Source: Deltaproteobacteria bacterium (GTDB taxonomy: Bacteria; UBA10199; DSSB01). From it: a stretch of DNA of 55,355 nt. The notes under the pieces were generated by a model, which had not been told where the DNA came from, did no database searches, and saw nothing but the letters and a program-made list of their open reading frames with translations. Positions 17,625 through 25,417 of the stretch are shown here, in pieces. Each line of letters starts with the position of its first letter. Within the stretch, counting starts at the first letter, position 1. The stretch spans positions 1-55,355 of the forward strand of contig JACKPJ010000007.1 of assembly GCA_024233625.1 (NCBI GenBank), in the 5' to 3' direction. Position numbers and translations under genes: made by a program.

Positions 17625-19913
17625 CTAAATTTTGACACGTTTCAATCGCAGCGCATTTCCAACCACCGAGACAGAACTAAAACTCATCGCTGCCGCAGCG
17701 ATCATAGGGCTTAAAAGAATTCCAAACCAGGGATAGAGCACCCCCGCCGCAATGGGCACGCCGGACGCATTATAAGCGAAGGCAAAAAAGAGGTTTTGTT
17801 TGATATTCCTCATGGTGGCGCGGCTGAGTTTTCGGGCGCGAAGAATTCCGATGAGATCCCCTTTAACCAAAGTTACTCCTGCACTTTCCATGGCCACATC
17901 GGTTCCAGTACCCATCGCAATTCCAACTTCCGCTTGGGCTAAAGCGGGCGCATCATTAATGCCGTCACCAGCCATGGCTACCTTATGTCCGGCTGCCTGT
18001 AGCTCTTTAACTTTGAGGGCTTTTTGTTCTGGCAATACTCCCGCAATTACTTCATCAATGCCTAATTTTTTGGCCACAGCTTTGGCAGTGTGTTGATTAT
18101 CACCGGTCATCATCACGATTTTGACATGATCACGATGAAGTTCTTGAATGGCTTGGGGGGTAGTTTCTTTAATCGGATCTGCAACACCTACAAAACCAGC
18201 TATCTTCTGATCGATGGCGACAAACATCACGGTTTGTCCTTCAGAACGCAGTTGATTGGCTTTAGCTTCGAGAATGGAAGGGTCGATATTTAAATCTTCC
18301 ATCATTTTGGCATTACCCAATGCGACTTGATGAGATTCAATATCCCCTTGAACGCCTTTGCCGGTAATCGACTGAAAATTATTTGGCTTGATCAAAGGTA
18401 TTTTTTTTTCTTTAGCACCCTCCACAATTGCCTCAGCAAGAGGGTGTTCACTTCCAGCTTCTAAGCTGGCGGCATATTTTAAGAGCTCTTGGTCTGATAA
18501 ATCATTGACTGAATTTACGGAAACAAGTTTCGGTTTACCTAAGGTGAGCGTTCCGGTCTTATCCACCACCAAGGTATCGACTTGTCTCAAAGTTTCAATA
18601 GCTTCGGCATTTTTGAATAGCACACCAAAGTTAGCTCCCTTGCCAGTTGCTACCATGATCGAGAGTGGCGTCGCCAAGCCAAGTGCGCAGGGACAAGCAA
18701 TAATAAGGACAGCCACCGAATTAATGATCGCATAGGTCATGCTTGGCTCCGGTCCTAAGAGGGCCCAGATAATAAAACTTAACACTGAAATTGAAACGAC
18801 AATGGGTACAAAGTATCCTGAGACAAGGTCCGCAAGTTTTTGAATCGGAGCTCGGCTTCGCTGTGCTTCCGCTACCATGTGGATGATTTGCGATAATAAG
18901 GTTTCAGCTCCTACTCGTTTGGCTTCCATGATGAAAGAGCCGGTTCCATTAACCGTTGCGCCAATTACTTTTTCGTCTTTATTTTTTGTGACTGGAATTG
19001 GTTCTCCCGTAATCATGGATTCATCAACCGTGCTTGTCCCTTCGAGGACAACACCATCTACTGGAATTTTTTCACCTGGACGCACCCGTAAATGTTGCCC
19101 TACAGTCACTTGATCTAAGGGAATATCCGTTTCAGATCCGTCCTCTTGGATTAAACGTGCGGTTTTAGGAGCTAGACCCAAAAGAGCTTTAATCGCGGCA
19201 TTGGTCTGAGAACGCGCTTTCAGCTCAAGCACTTGTCCTAATAAAATTAAAGTAACAATGACACCCGCAGCTTCGTAATAGACGGCAACTTTTCCGGAAG
19301 GATCTCGAAATGAACCAGGAAAAATATCAGGAAATAGAGTTGCCACAAGGCTATAGCCATAAGCAACTCCAACACCCAATCCTATCAAGGTGAACATGTT
19401 TAAAGATTTATTTACAATAGATGCCCGAGCTCGGGTAAAAAAGGGCCAACCACTCCAAAGAACGACGGGTGTTCCCAAAATTAATTCAGCCCAGCGAATA
19501 AATCCATGAGAAAACATCTTAGATACCGGCCGACCTGGAAGCAGATCACCCATTGCAATAAAGACTAGAGGAAGCGTAAAAATTGCCGCAAAGATAAACC
19601 GCCTTTTCATATCATGATATTCGGTTAAATCTTCACTAACTGCTCCTCCCATCGGTTCTAATGCCATGCCACAAATAGGACAATTCCCGGGGTGATCCTG
19701 TATGATTTCAGGATGCATCGGACAGGTCCATTGGGTCGCTGATTCTGTCTTTGGAATTCCCGCATATTCCAAGGCCATCCCGCATTTTGGGCAATTTCCA
19801 GGAGTTTCTTGGCGAATTTCAGAATGCATCGGGCAGATATAGTATCCGCCTTTGGATTTTTTAATAGAGTGAGCTTCAGGGGATTTATTGTGATTTTGGC
19901 AACAAGCTTTCAT
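17625..19913 (-). CDS. copA: Copper-translocating P1B-type ATPase CopA
   Basis: 762 residues. Instead of GMxCxxC HMA domains it has two N-terminal heavy-metal zinc-ribbon-like domains, YICPMHSEI...CPKCGMALE (about 26-49) and WTCPMHPEI...CPICGMALE (about 63-86). The ATPase core is complete: TGEP phosphatase motif (303-306), membrane CPC (407-409) in the helix that fixes Cu(I)-type specificity, DKTGT phosphorylation site with Asp451, the SEHPLAEA nucleotide motif, TGDN and GDGIND. It would expel Cu(I)/Ag(I) from the cytoplasm to the periplasm. AAGGAAAAC precedes the ATG. It is the main gene of the module that starts with merR at 21,814. Confidence 0.96.
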   Translation of the reverse strand: MKACCQNHNKSPEAHSIKKSKGGYYICPMHSEIRQETPGNCPKCGMALEYAGIPKTESATQWTCPMHPEIIQDHPGNCPICGMALEPMGGAVSEDLTEYHDMKRRFIFAAIFTLPLVFIAMGDLLPGRPVSKMFSHGFIRWAELILGTPVVLWSGWPFFTRARASIVNKSLNMFTLIGLGVGVAYGYSLVATLFPDIFPGSFRDPSGKVAVYYEAAGVIVTLILLGQVLELKARSQTNAAIKALLGLAPKTARLIQEDGSETDIPLDQVTVGQHLRVRPGEKIPVDGVVLEGTSTVDESMITGEPIPVTKNKDEKVIGATVNGTGSFIMEAKRVGAETLLSQIIHMVAEAQRSRAPIQKLADLVSGYFVPIVVSISVLSFIIWALLGPEPSMTYAIINSVAVLIIACPCALGLATPLSIMVATGKGANFGVLFKNAEAIETLRQVDTLVVDKTGTLTLGKPKLVSVNSVNDLSDQELLKYAASLEAGSEHPLAEAIVEGAKEKKIPLIKPNNFQSITGKGVQGDIESHQVALGNAKMMEDLNIDPSILEAKANQLRSEGQTVMFVAIDQKIAGFVGVADPIKETTPQAIQELHRDHVKIVMMTGDNQHTAKAVAKKLGIDEVIAGVLPEQKALKVKELQAAGHKVAMAGDGINDAPALAQAEVGIAMGTGTDVAMESAGVTLVKGDLIGILRARKLSRATMRNIKQNLFFAFAYNASGVPIAAGVLYPWFGILLSPMIAAAAMSFSSVSVVGNALRLKRVKI

Positions 19914-19936
19914 GTTTTCCTTTTCTTTCTATACTT

Positions 19937-20353
19937 CTAAACACTATTTACTTTTTTTGGATTATAATTTTTATTTCTTAAAAAATGAGTACACACAACA
20001 CCAATTACAGCGAGTTGAGTAAAAAGAACAAAAGCATACTCATAGATCAGATTCTGAATTGCTGGTTCAAAAAGCATTTGTAAAAAGAATAAAGGTCCAA
20101 CACATATGAGAAATACCAATGACGTTATCGTTAGTCCTCTTAGTTTTTCTAAATCCCCATGCCATCTTCTGATGAAATAAAAGACAAGGGACACTAATAA
20201 ACCATAGAAATGGCCAGCAAATATAATAGGCCATAATAAAGGCATGGTCTCATGATGTTGAAACGGCGTGTCCATAGTACAATACGCCAAACTCACACCG
20301 ACAAAAACTGCAAAAAATATAGAAGTTATAATGGAGGAGATTACCCGTCCCAT
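19937..20353 (-). CDS. Four-helix membrane protein of the copper module
   Basis: 138 residues with four predicted membrane helices, a short loop with HHET near residue 34 and a Lys/Asn-rich tail. AGAGGT lies seven bases before the ATG. It is placed between a TRASH-like periplasmic protein and copA, but a terminator (20,380-20,421) stands just before it. No domain recognised; its conserved-looking position in the copper module is the only hint to role. Confidence 0.7.
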   Translation of the reverse strand: MGRVISSIITSIFFAVFVGVSLAYCTMDTPFQHHETMPLLWPIIFAGHFYGLLVSLVFYFIRRWHGDLEKLRGLTITSLVFLICVGPLFFLQMLFEPAIQNLIYEYAFVLFTQLAVIGVVCTHFLRNKNYNPKKVNSV

Positions 20354-20379
20354 GATTTTACCTCTATTCCCTGTAATAC

Positions 20380-20421
20380 AAAAAAGACCTCCTGTCCCGA
20401 ATAAGTAGACAGGAGGTTTTA
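20380..20421. terminator. Bidirectional-looking intrinsic terminator
   Basis: A perfect 10-base stem, ACCTCCTGTC (20,387-20,396) with GACAGGAGGT (20,408-20,417), an 11-base loop and an A-rich run on the left / TTTT on the right. On the minus strand the stem is followed by CTTTTTT, so it would end transcripts coming from the 20,441-20,896 gene, giving lower expression of the genes beyond, including copA, unless they have their own promoter or read-through. Confidence 0.85.
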
Positions 20422-20440
20422 GTTTTGGATATTAAAGTGC

Positions 20441-20896
20441 TTATTGTTTACCTTCTTCAGTTTTTACCGAAGTCTTTGCGCCATGCTTTTCTAGGTATTG
20501 CTGATAAGTTTTTTCCGATTTAAAGTAGAGAGCCTTATTTGAACCATCATTTACCATAGCTGTAAAAGCATGAGCTTTATCGACCTGTTCACCGGTCATT
20601 GGATCGGTAGCATAGCGAACGGCTTTATCTTTATTGAGCTTTGAGACACAGTTTTCACAACATCCGTAATAAGTTTTTTCTTCTACTTCAACTGGAATCT
20701 GATCGATGCCCATAAATTTGTTATTCACCATACAGACCTTTTTGGGCTCTACTTTTTCGATATATGAGGAGCTACTTTGACCTTCGGCAACCACATTCAA
20801 ACTAATTAACATCAGCGGAAGCATTAATAATGCTTTTAAAAAATAGCTAAAATAGCTTTTATCAATAGTTCTAAATAAAGATGATTTGGGTTCCAT
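20441..20896 (-). CDS. Secreted TRASH/YHS-like metal-binding protein
   Basis: 151 residues: a long signal peptide (core LKALLMLPLMLISLNVVAEG), then a module with KVCMVNNKFMGIDQIPVEV and YYGCCENCVSKL, the cysteine pattern of TRASH/YHS-type metal-binding domains (also found in MlpB-like proteins), followed by DPMTGEQVDKA. GGAGG lies six bases before the ATG. It follows the Met/His-rich membrane protein in the copper module and would bind Cu in the periplasm, by inference from motif and context. Confidence 0.78.
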   Translation of the reverse strand: MEPKSSLFRTIDKSYFSYFLKALLMLPLMLISLNVVAEGQSSSSYIEKVEPKKVCMVNNKFMGIDQIPVEVEEKTYYGCCENCVSKLNKDKAVRYATDPMTGEQVDKAHAFTAMVNDGSNKALYFKSEKTYQQYLEKHGAKTSVKTEEGKQ

Positions 20897-20960
20897 AAAT
20901 TTCCTCCATAATTTGAAGCCATTTCCATTTCATGGCGTTATAAGGTTAACTTAAAAAATA

Positions 20961-21356
20961 TTAATGATGCTGCGAATGATCTTCTTCAGTAGCATTATTT
21001 TTCTCAGGTTGACTTTGCTTTTTCTGATCCATCATCATACCGCCTTTTTTTTGCATCATTGGACAATTCTGCACCATTTCTTTCATCATTCCTTTTTGCC
21101 CCATCCCTAAGCCTTGATGGGGATGAATCGTAGTCGCAGAATAAGGATGGCTAAAATGACCTTCTTCCCAATAACGAACGGTGTAATAAAAGGTGCACAA
21201 CATAGCTAAAATAGCAGCCACGATCGTGAAATAACCCACAATTTTAGCAAAAGCTTTGCAACAAACATTCTCTCTTCCGGCAAAAATTAACAGCGCTGTG
21301 CCAGCTACTAGAGCAAGCAATTCTACTGCAAAAGCTGTATCTGCTTGGAACATCAT
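20961..21356 (-). CDS. Membrane protein with Met/His-rich C-terminal tail
   Basis: 131 residues: two membrane helices in the first 65 residues (FAVELLALVAGTALLIFAG and IVGYFTIVAAILAMLCTFYY), then a tail with many Met and His (GLGMGQKGMMKEM, CPMMQKKGGMMMD, EEDHSQHH), as in copper-binding proteins. Its ATG overlaps the merR stop in ATGA, and GGAGGT inside the end of merR is its ribosome site, so merR and this gene are co-translated. Probably a copper/silver-binding accessory; family not named with certainty. Confidence 0.78.
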   Translation of the reverse strand: MMFQADTAFAVELLALVAGTALLIFAGRENVCCKAFAKIVGYFTIVAAILAMLCTFYYTVRYWEEGHFSHPYSATTIHPHQGLGMGQKGMMKEMVQNCPMMQKKGGMMMDQKKQSQPEKNNATEEDHSQHH

Positions 21357-21814
21357 GATCGACCTCCTTTTTTAAATTCTTGAAATGACTTTTTCTCCGA
21401 AGGTGTTAATTTAAAATCATCAATCGTAAGTAAAATGGGACATTTTTCAACGGGAGCTTCCGGATCATCACAGGAGCAAATAAGGCGGTTTAATACCTTT
21501 TCGATAGCCTTTAAATTTCTGGCTTTGCGATGAATCGAATCTAACTTTTCCTGAGCACGCTTACGGACTTGCCCAGCTTTTGCCCCAGGTTTAATTCGAA
21601 GGTCTAAAAATCCTTTTATTTCCTTGAGGGAAAAACCCAGTTGTTGAGCATTCCTAATGAATAATATCCTTTTAATGTTTTCTTGGTCATAACCGCGATA
21701 GCCTGATTCGTTTCTTCTGGTAGGTTTGATTAGCTCACACTTTTCATAATAGCGGAGGGTATCCGCACTAACACCTGTTAGTTTAGCAGCCTTCTGGATT
21801 TGTACTAATTCCAT
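21353..21814 (-). CDS. MerR-family metal-responsive activator (copper-type)
   Basis: 153 residues: N-terminal winged helix (AAKLTGVSADTLRYYEK), dimer helix and a C-terminal metal loop CSC...CPIL (Cys113, Cys115, Cys125). There is no cysteine where the Zn/Hg members have one at the start of the dimer helix (GAKAGQV here), which fits CueR-like sensing of monovalent ions; this is inference. It is the first gene of the copper module, with AAGGT before the ATG and its own promoter at 21,821-21,852, so it is probably autoregulated. The same operator stands before the Cus operon. Confidence 0.9.
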   Translation of the reverse strand: MELVQIQKAAKLTGVSADTLRYYEKCELIKPTRRNESGYRGYDQENIKRILFIRNAQQLGFSLKEIKGFLDLRIKPGAKAGQVRKRAQEKLDSIHRKARNLKAIEKVLNRLICSCDDPEAPVEKCPILLTIDDFKLTPSEKKSFQEFKKGGRS

Positions 21815-21820
21815 AGTTAC

Positions 21821-21876
21821 CTTATAAGCTTTGGAGTATACTCCAAGGTCAAGAGAAAAATTGGAGTTAACTCTAG
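21821..21876 (-). promoter_or_regulatory. Autoregulated MerR-type promoter with twin dyads
   Basis: Minus strand: minus 35 TTGACC (21,852-21,847), 20-base spacer with the perfect dyad TTGGAGTATACTCCAA (21,831-21,846), minus 10 TATAAG (21,826-21,821). Thirty bases upstream, centre to centre, lies a second dyad, TTGGAGTTAACTCTAG (21,861-21,876), which has no good minus 10 box of its own. Both dyads recur, in the same spacing, at 16,597-16,652. Confidence 0.88.
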
Positions 21877-21890
21877 GGTTGAAATTACTT

Positions 21891-22772
21891 TTATGGACAA
21901 GACGGACAGGAGTGAAGTTTATTTTTTTTAACTGGCCATGAGTTCCAAATACAAGCCGCTATTAAACAAACAACTCCTAGATAGAGAACCCAATTTAAAT
22001 TAAAGATAAACTTCCCAAAAACAATGACGGTTGAAGACAAGGTTCCCAGGATCAGTGGATAATAACCATGTCTTGTTTTGGCTCTGAATCCAAGAGTAAA
22101 AAGGGTGACCATGATGAAAATAACCATCAAAGGTAATAAATAAGCGCTGTAATTGAAAAACCCAATCCCTAATGCACTTAAAAAGCCTGCATAAGCTGGC
22201 CAACAAGCAGGGCAAGCCAGGCTAGGCAGTAAGGCTGCACCGATTACAGGGAGTAAAGCTAATAATCTTCTCCACTTGCCATTTTTTTTCGGATTTGCCA
22301 GAGCGAGTTTAGCTTCAGCTGAGGATTTGGATTGAGCATTTTTAATTATGCTTTGTATATTGCCAAGACAACAAGAACCTTGTGGGTTGGTTTCCTGGCA
22401 TCGGTCGAGTCCTTGCCGGCATTTTTGGACAATCTCTTGGAGAACTTTTGAAGATCCTGTTGCCGCAACTTCTGCTTCGATTTCTTCTATGGTGTGGTTG
22501 AAACAATAACAAACTGGACGCGGTGATTCAGTTTCCTTTTGTCCAACTCGAACACGCAGGTCACTACGGAAAAACCGCTCTTCGGTTTCAGGATGAAAAT
22601 AGATGATGTTACAGTCTGCTTCTGAGCAAAACCGAAACTCTTTTCGGAGGGAAAGTTTAGCTTTAGCCTTATAGGTCAAAAGAGAGTCGAGGGTGATAGG
22701 CTTGACCTCTTTGCCTTTCTGTCCACACTTTGGACAAATAATATTTTGTAATTTAAGATTATCAGTATTCAT
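21891..22772 (-). CDS. Fusion of CopZ-type Fe-S copper chaperone with MerT/MerC-like membrane domain
   Basis: 293 residues from the ATG at 22,772 (GGAG eight bases upstream, ATGA overlap with merR). Residues 1-80: zinc-binding CopZ N-domain with C13-x2-C16 and C49-x4-C54. Residues 85-140: BFD-like [2Fe-2S] domain with C88, C90, C118, C125 and CC134-135 (VCYCFNHT, GSCCLG). Residues 165-280: four membrane helices with SLACPACWPAYAG (C187, C190), the cysteine pair of MerT/MerC mercury carriers, and a CPSC tail. With a Hg-type MerR upstream it would take up or pass on Hg(II) or Cu; inferred. Confidence 0.85.
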   Translation of the reverse strand: MNTDNLKLQNIICPKCGQKGKEVKPITLDSLLTYKAKAKLSLRKEFRFCSEADCNIIYFHPETEERFFRSDLRVRVGQKETESPRPVCYCFNHTIEEIEAEVAATGSSKVLQEIVQKCRQGLDRCQETNPQGSCCLGNIQSIIKNAQSKSSAEAKLALANPKKNGKWRRLLALLPVIGAALLPSLACPACWPAYAGFLSALGIGFFNYSAYLLPLMVIFIMVTLFTLGFRAKTRHGYYPLILGTLSSTVIVFGKFIFNLNWVLYLGVVCLIAACIWNSWPVKKNKLHSCPSCP

Positions 22773-23203
22773 TGTGGTTTCTCCAGATCTAATGCTTCTA
22801 AAATAGGACATTCACTAGTGGGCCCCTTGCCACGGCAAGCAGCGGCAAGTTTTCCAAGTGCCCGCTTAATTTTTTTAAGTTGCACTATTTTTTTATCAAC
22901 ATCAGAAATTTTTGTTTGAGTTAGCCTTTTGACATCTTTACATGTTTTTTGAGGGTCGACTCTCAATGAAAGTAAACTAGAAATTTCTTTTAAAGAAAAA
23001 CCTAGTTTCTTAGCCTGTTGAATGAAACGAATTCGTTTTACGAAGTCTTGACTATATTCACGATACCCAGAAGAGGAACGCTCTGGCTCCTCAATAAGAC
23101 CTTTCTGTTCATAAAAACGAACCGTTTCAATTCCAACACCAGTTAATTTAGCTACCTCACCTCTGCTAAGTATTTTTACGGATTGATTTTTGAAAGTCCT
23201 CAT
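22769..23203 (-). CDS. merR: Hg(II)-type MerR regulator
   Basis: 144 residues: winged helix (EVAKLTGVGIETVRFYEQ) and three cysteines at 88, 123 and 132. The spacing 35 then 9 residues is the same as in Tn501/Tn21 MerR (82, 117, 126), which bind Hg(II) across the dimer, so mercury sensing is likely. GGA precedes the ATG by about nine bases; promoter with dyad at 23,231-23,262. It is coupled to the CopZ-MerT fusion. No merA or merP was seen nearby. Confidence 0.92.
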   Translation of the reverse strand: MRTFKNQSVKILSRGEVAKLTGVGIETVRFYEQKGLIEEPERSSSGYREYSQDFVKRIRFIQQAKKLGFSLKEISSLLSLRVDPQKTCKDVKRLTQTKISDVDKKIVQLKKIKRALGKLAAACRGKGPTSECPILEALDLEKPQ

Positions 23204-23230
23204 AAAACGATCCTTCTTCTACCTGGTTTA

Positions 23231-23262
23231 ACTCTACACTCTGTATCATACTACAGGGTCAA
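23231..23262 (-). promoter_or_regulatory. MerR-type promoter of the mercury module
   Basis: Minus strand: minus 35 TTGACC (23,262-23,257), 20-base spacer with the dyad CTGTAGTATGATACAG (23,256-23,241), minus 10 TAGAGT (23,236-23,231). The dyad differs from the copper-type operator (TTGGAG...CTCCAA), as expected for a different MerR protein, and would serve the merR-fusion pair only. Confidence 0.82.
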
Positions 23263-23314
23263 CTTCTTTTTTATAGAAAGTTTGTGAATTGAAAAATGAA
23301 GAGGTTGTACTTAT

Positions 23315-24133
23315 TTATTTAGCGGCTTCATTGGAAATTTTTAAAATCTTCAATGCGCCAAAAAGTACAATCATGGCAATTAAACTTCCAATAATAAGAT
23401 CCGGCATTCTTGAGTCAAAGATAGAAACCAAAATACCGGCAATGATCACCCCGATATTTGCAATGACATCATTGGTGGAGAATATCCAACTTGCCTTCAT
23501 GTGAACTCCACCATGCCGATGCTTTGCTAAAAGAACCATACAGGAAAGATTGGCAATAAGTGCGACAAAAGCGACTACCATCATATATGCAGGCTCGGGT
23601 TCACTTCCAATGATGAATCGGCGGATACATTCCATCAAAACTCCTAAAGCTAAAATAGCCTGAAGATATCCACTAACTTTAGCGGCTCTTTTTTGTTTCT
23701 TTATTGAAGCGCCAACCGCATAGAGGCTGAGTCCATAAACCGTAGCATCTGCAAGCATATCAATTGAATCAGCTATTAAAGCTGTAGATTCTGCGATCCA
23801 ACCAAAAATAATCTCGGAAAAAAACATGAAAGCATTAATAAAGAGAAGGATCTTTAGGGTTTTGCTTTCATCAACATGAGAGGTCGACTTTATTTTAGAG
23901 AGTTCGTTAGCTTCTACTGGGCTTGTTTCAAGAATTTTTGAGCCTAACTTAAGCGGTAATAATAGTTCGAGAAAGGATTGGGCTTCTCCCTTGTGATAAA
24001 TGGTCAGTGTTCTTTCTTTAAGATTGAACTCAAAATGAATTGCATCATTTGTCTTGCTAAATGCAAAACGGATTAGCTGCTCTTCAGAGGGACAATCCAT
24101 CTTAGGTATTTCAAAAATCGTTTTTTTTAACAT
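23315..24133 (-). CDS. Cation diffusion facilitator with N-terminal HMA-like domain
   Basis: 272 residues from the ATG at 24,133 (an ATG at 24,157 is an alternative; neither has a ribosome site). Residues 1-85 form a small alpha/beta domain that begins FEIPKMDCPSEEQ, like an HMA domain with one cysteine. Then five to six helices with the CDF motif IADSIDMLADATVYGL (D-x3-D type) and a second one STNDVIANIG. CDF proteins exchange Zn, Co, Fe or Cd for protons. It does not follow the HxxxD pattern of CzcD closely. It ends one of the two CDF genes here. Confidence 0.85.
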   Translation of the reverse strand: MLKKTIFEIPKMDCPSEEQLIRFAFSKTNDAIHFEFNLKERTLTIYHKGEAQSFLELLLPLKLGSKILETSPVEANELSKIKSTSHVDESKTLKILLFINAFMFFSEIIFGWIAESTALIADSIDMLADATVYGLSLYAVGASIKKQKRAAKVSGYLQAILALGVLMECIRRFIIGSEPEPAYMMVVAFVALIANLSCMVLLAKHRHGGVHMKASWIFSTNDVIANIGVIIAGILVSIFDSRMPDLIIGSLIAMIVLFGALKILKISNEAAK

Positions 24134-24221
24134 AATTGAATTGATATTATTTCCCATTGTTTTAGCTATTATTTGACGGCAATAAACCACCCAAAATAGT
24201 TTTTAAGGGGTTCTGAAGCAG

Positions 24222-24374
24222 TTACTTTAAATCCCTCTCAAGAGAGAATTTCAACGCCTTGCCATTAGTCAGGCCGCCACCCATTCGCAAAAATTTTGCG
24301 GATTCATAATGTAGTTGGACCGCAGCACGTACAGGGTTATTCATCAGAACTTTTTCAACAAGATTTAATATCAT
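24222..24374 (-). pseudogene. N-terminal remnant of a SAM-dependent methyltransferase
   Basis: A 50-codon open frame, ATG at 24,374, reads EKVLMNNPVRAAVQ, then a Y-E-x-x-x-F-L-R-M-G-G segment and NGKAL. This matches what I recall of the start of a class I methyltransferase family (NNPVR...YEA..L..LGG...G..ALEIGCGRG). The glycine-rich SAM motif that should follow is lost by frameshift or deletion (KFSLERDLK then stop). It lies just after a CDF gene in the same direction. Annotated as a gene fragment; a live 50-residue peptide is less likely. Confidence 0.65.
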
Positions 24375-24379
24375 GACAT

Positions 24380-25255
24380 TTAACCTGTATCACATGGGGA
24401 GCTTAAGCAGGAAGCTTCTGTTTCTATTTCGATAGTTGAATGTTTAATCTGAAAATTTTCCAATATTTTTTTAATTTTCTCTCTGAGTTCGAAAGCCTCC
24501 CCCATAATTGTTTTTTCAAGGACAATGTGAGCCGTGAATATATTAGTTTCGCCATCCAAGGACCATATATGGACATCATGAACTGCGCTTACACCTGTAA
24601 GAGAAATAAGAGCATTTTTAATCTCAGAGATATTGATGTACGAGGGCACTCCTTGTAGCAAAACATTAAAAGTTTCTTTGAGTTTTTTGATGACTCCCCA
24701 AAGAATAAAGACTGTAAATCCAATGGTCATAATAGGATCAATCAAATGATTGTCCCAAAACTCTATGATAATGCTTCCAATGAGAATAACGACCCATCCC
24801 AGTACATCTTCTAGTAGGTGCAATGATAAAACTCTTTCATTTAAGCTTGCCCCCTTAGTTAATCGAAGGAATCCGATGCTATTAAAAAAAATTCCTACGA
24901 TAGCAAGACCTGCCATGCCACGTGAATTGACATGCTCTGGGTTCAACAAACGAGGAATGGTTTCGCTTAATATAAAAAGAGAGCCTGCAACTAAAACAAG
25001 TGCGGCAAAAAGTGCCGAAAATAGAGAAAGGCGTTTATAGCCAAAGGTTCTTTTAGTGTCGGGTGGCTTTTGAGCCATTCTTTCAGCTAACCAGGATGTC
25101 AAAAGGGCGATGCTATCTCCAAAGTCGTGAAGTGCATCTGAGAGAATTGCTAAACTATTTGTCCATAATCCACCTATTATTTCGATAATAGTAAAACTAA
25201 TATTCAAAAAAGTTGCGACCTTAATATTACGAACCTTTTGATTATGAGATTTCAT
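24380..25255 (-). CDS. czcD: CzcD-type cation diffusion facilitator
   Basis: 291 residues, six helices then a cytoplasmic domain. The zinc site residues are present: SDALHDFGDS (H-x3-D in helix 2) and LHLLEDVLGW (H-x3-D in helix 5). The C-terminal domain contains HDVHIWSLDGE and ends with CLSSPC. It would export Zn/Cd/Co to the periplasm. It is divergent from the czcI-czcCBA operon at 25,418, with a 160-base shared intergenic region, and therefore may be controlled together with it. Confidence 0.93.
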   Translation of the reverse strand: MKSHNQKVRNIKVATFLNISFTIIEIIGGLWTNSLAILSDALHDFGDSIALLTSWLAERMAQKPPDTKRTFGYKRLSLFSALFAALVLVAGSLFILSETIPRLLNPEHVNSRGMAGLAIVGIFFNSIGFLRLTKGASLNERVLSLHLLEDVLGWVVILIGSIIIEFWDNHLIDPIMTIGFTVFILWGVIKKLKETFNVLLQGVPSYINISEIKNALISLTGVSAVHDVHIWSLDGETNIFTAHIVLEKTIMGEAFELREKIKKILENFQIKHSTIEIETEASCLSSPCDTG

Positions 25256-25378
25256 ATGCTTAATACTTATAAATTATACTCCGTTTGAGCTTCAACAGCC
25301 TGTCAGTATTTTGTTGGCTTTTGTTTTTTTAAAAGACAATTTTTTTATTGCCGTGTTTTTTAAATTTATATACACTTA

Positions 25379-25407
25379 TTGACATTAATTGTTAAATTTT
25401 GATAGGG
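25379..25407 (+). promoter_or_regulatory. Possible sigma-70 promoter of the Czc operon
   Basis: TTGACA (25,379-25,384) followed after 16 bases by GATAGG (25,401-25,406), in front of the czcI-like gene. The minus 10 match is poor, so this is a weak call. No MerR-type dyad is present in the intergenic space (25,256-25,417), hence this operon is probably controlled in another way. Confidence 0.4.
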
Positions 25408-25417
25408 CTGGGCTAAG

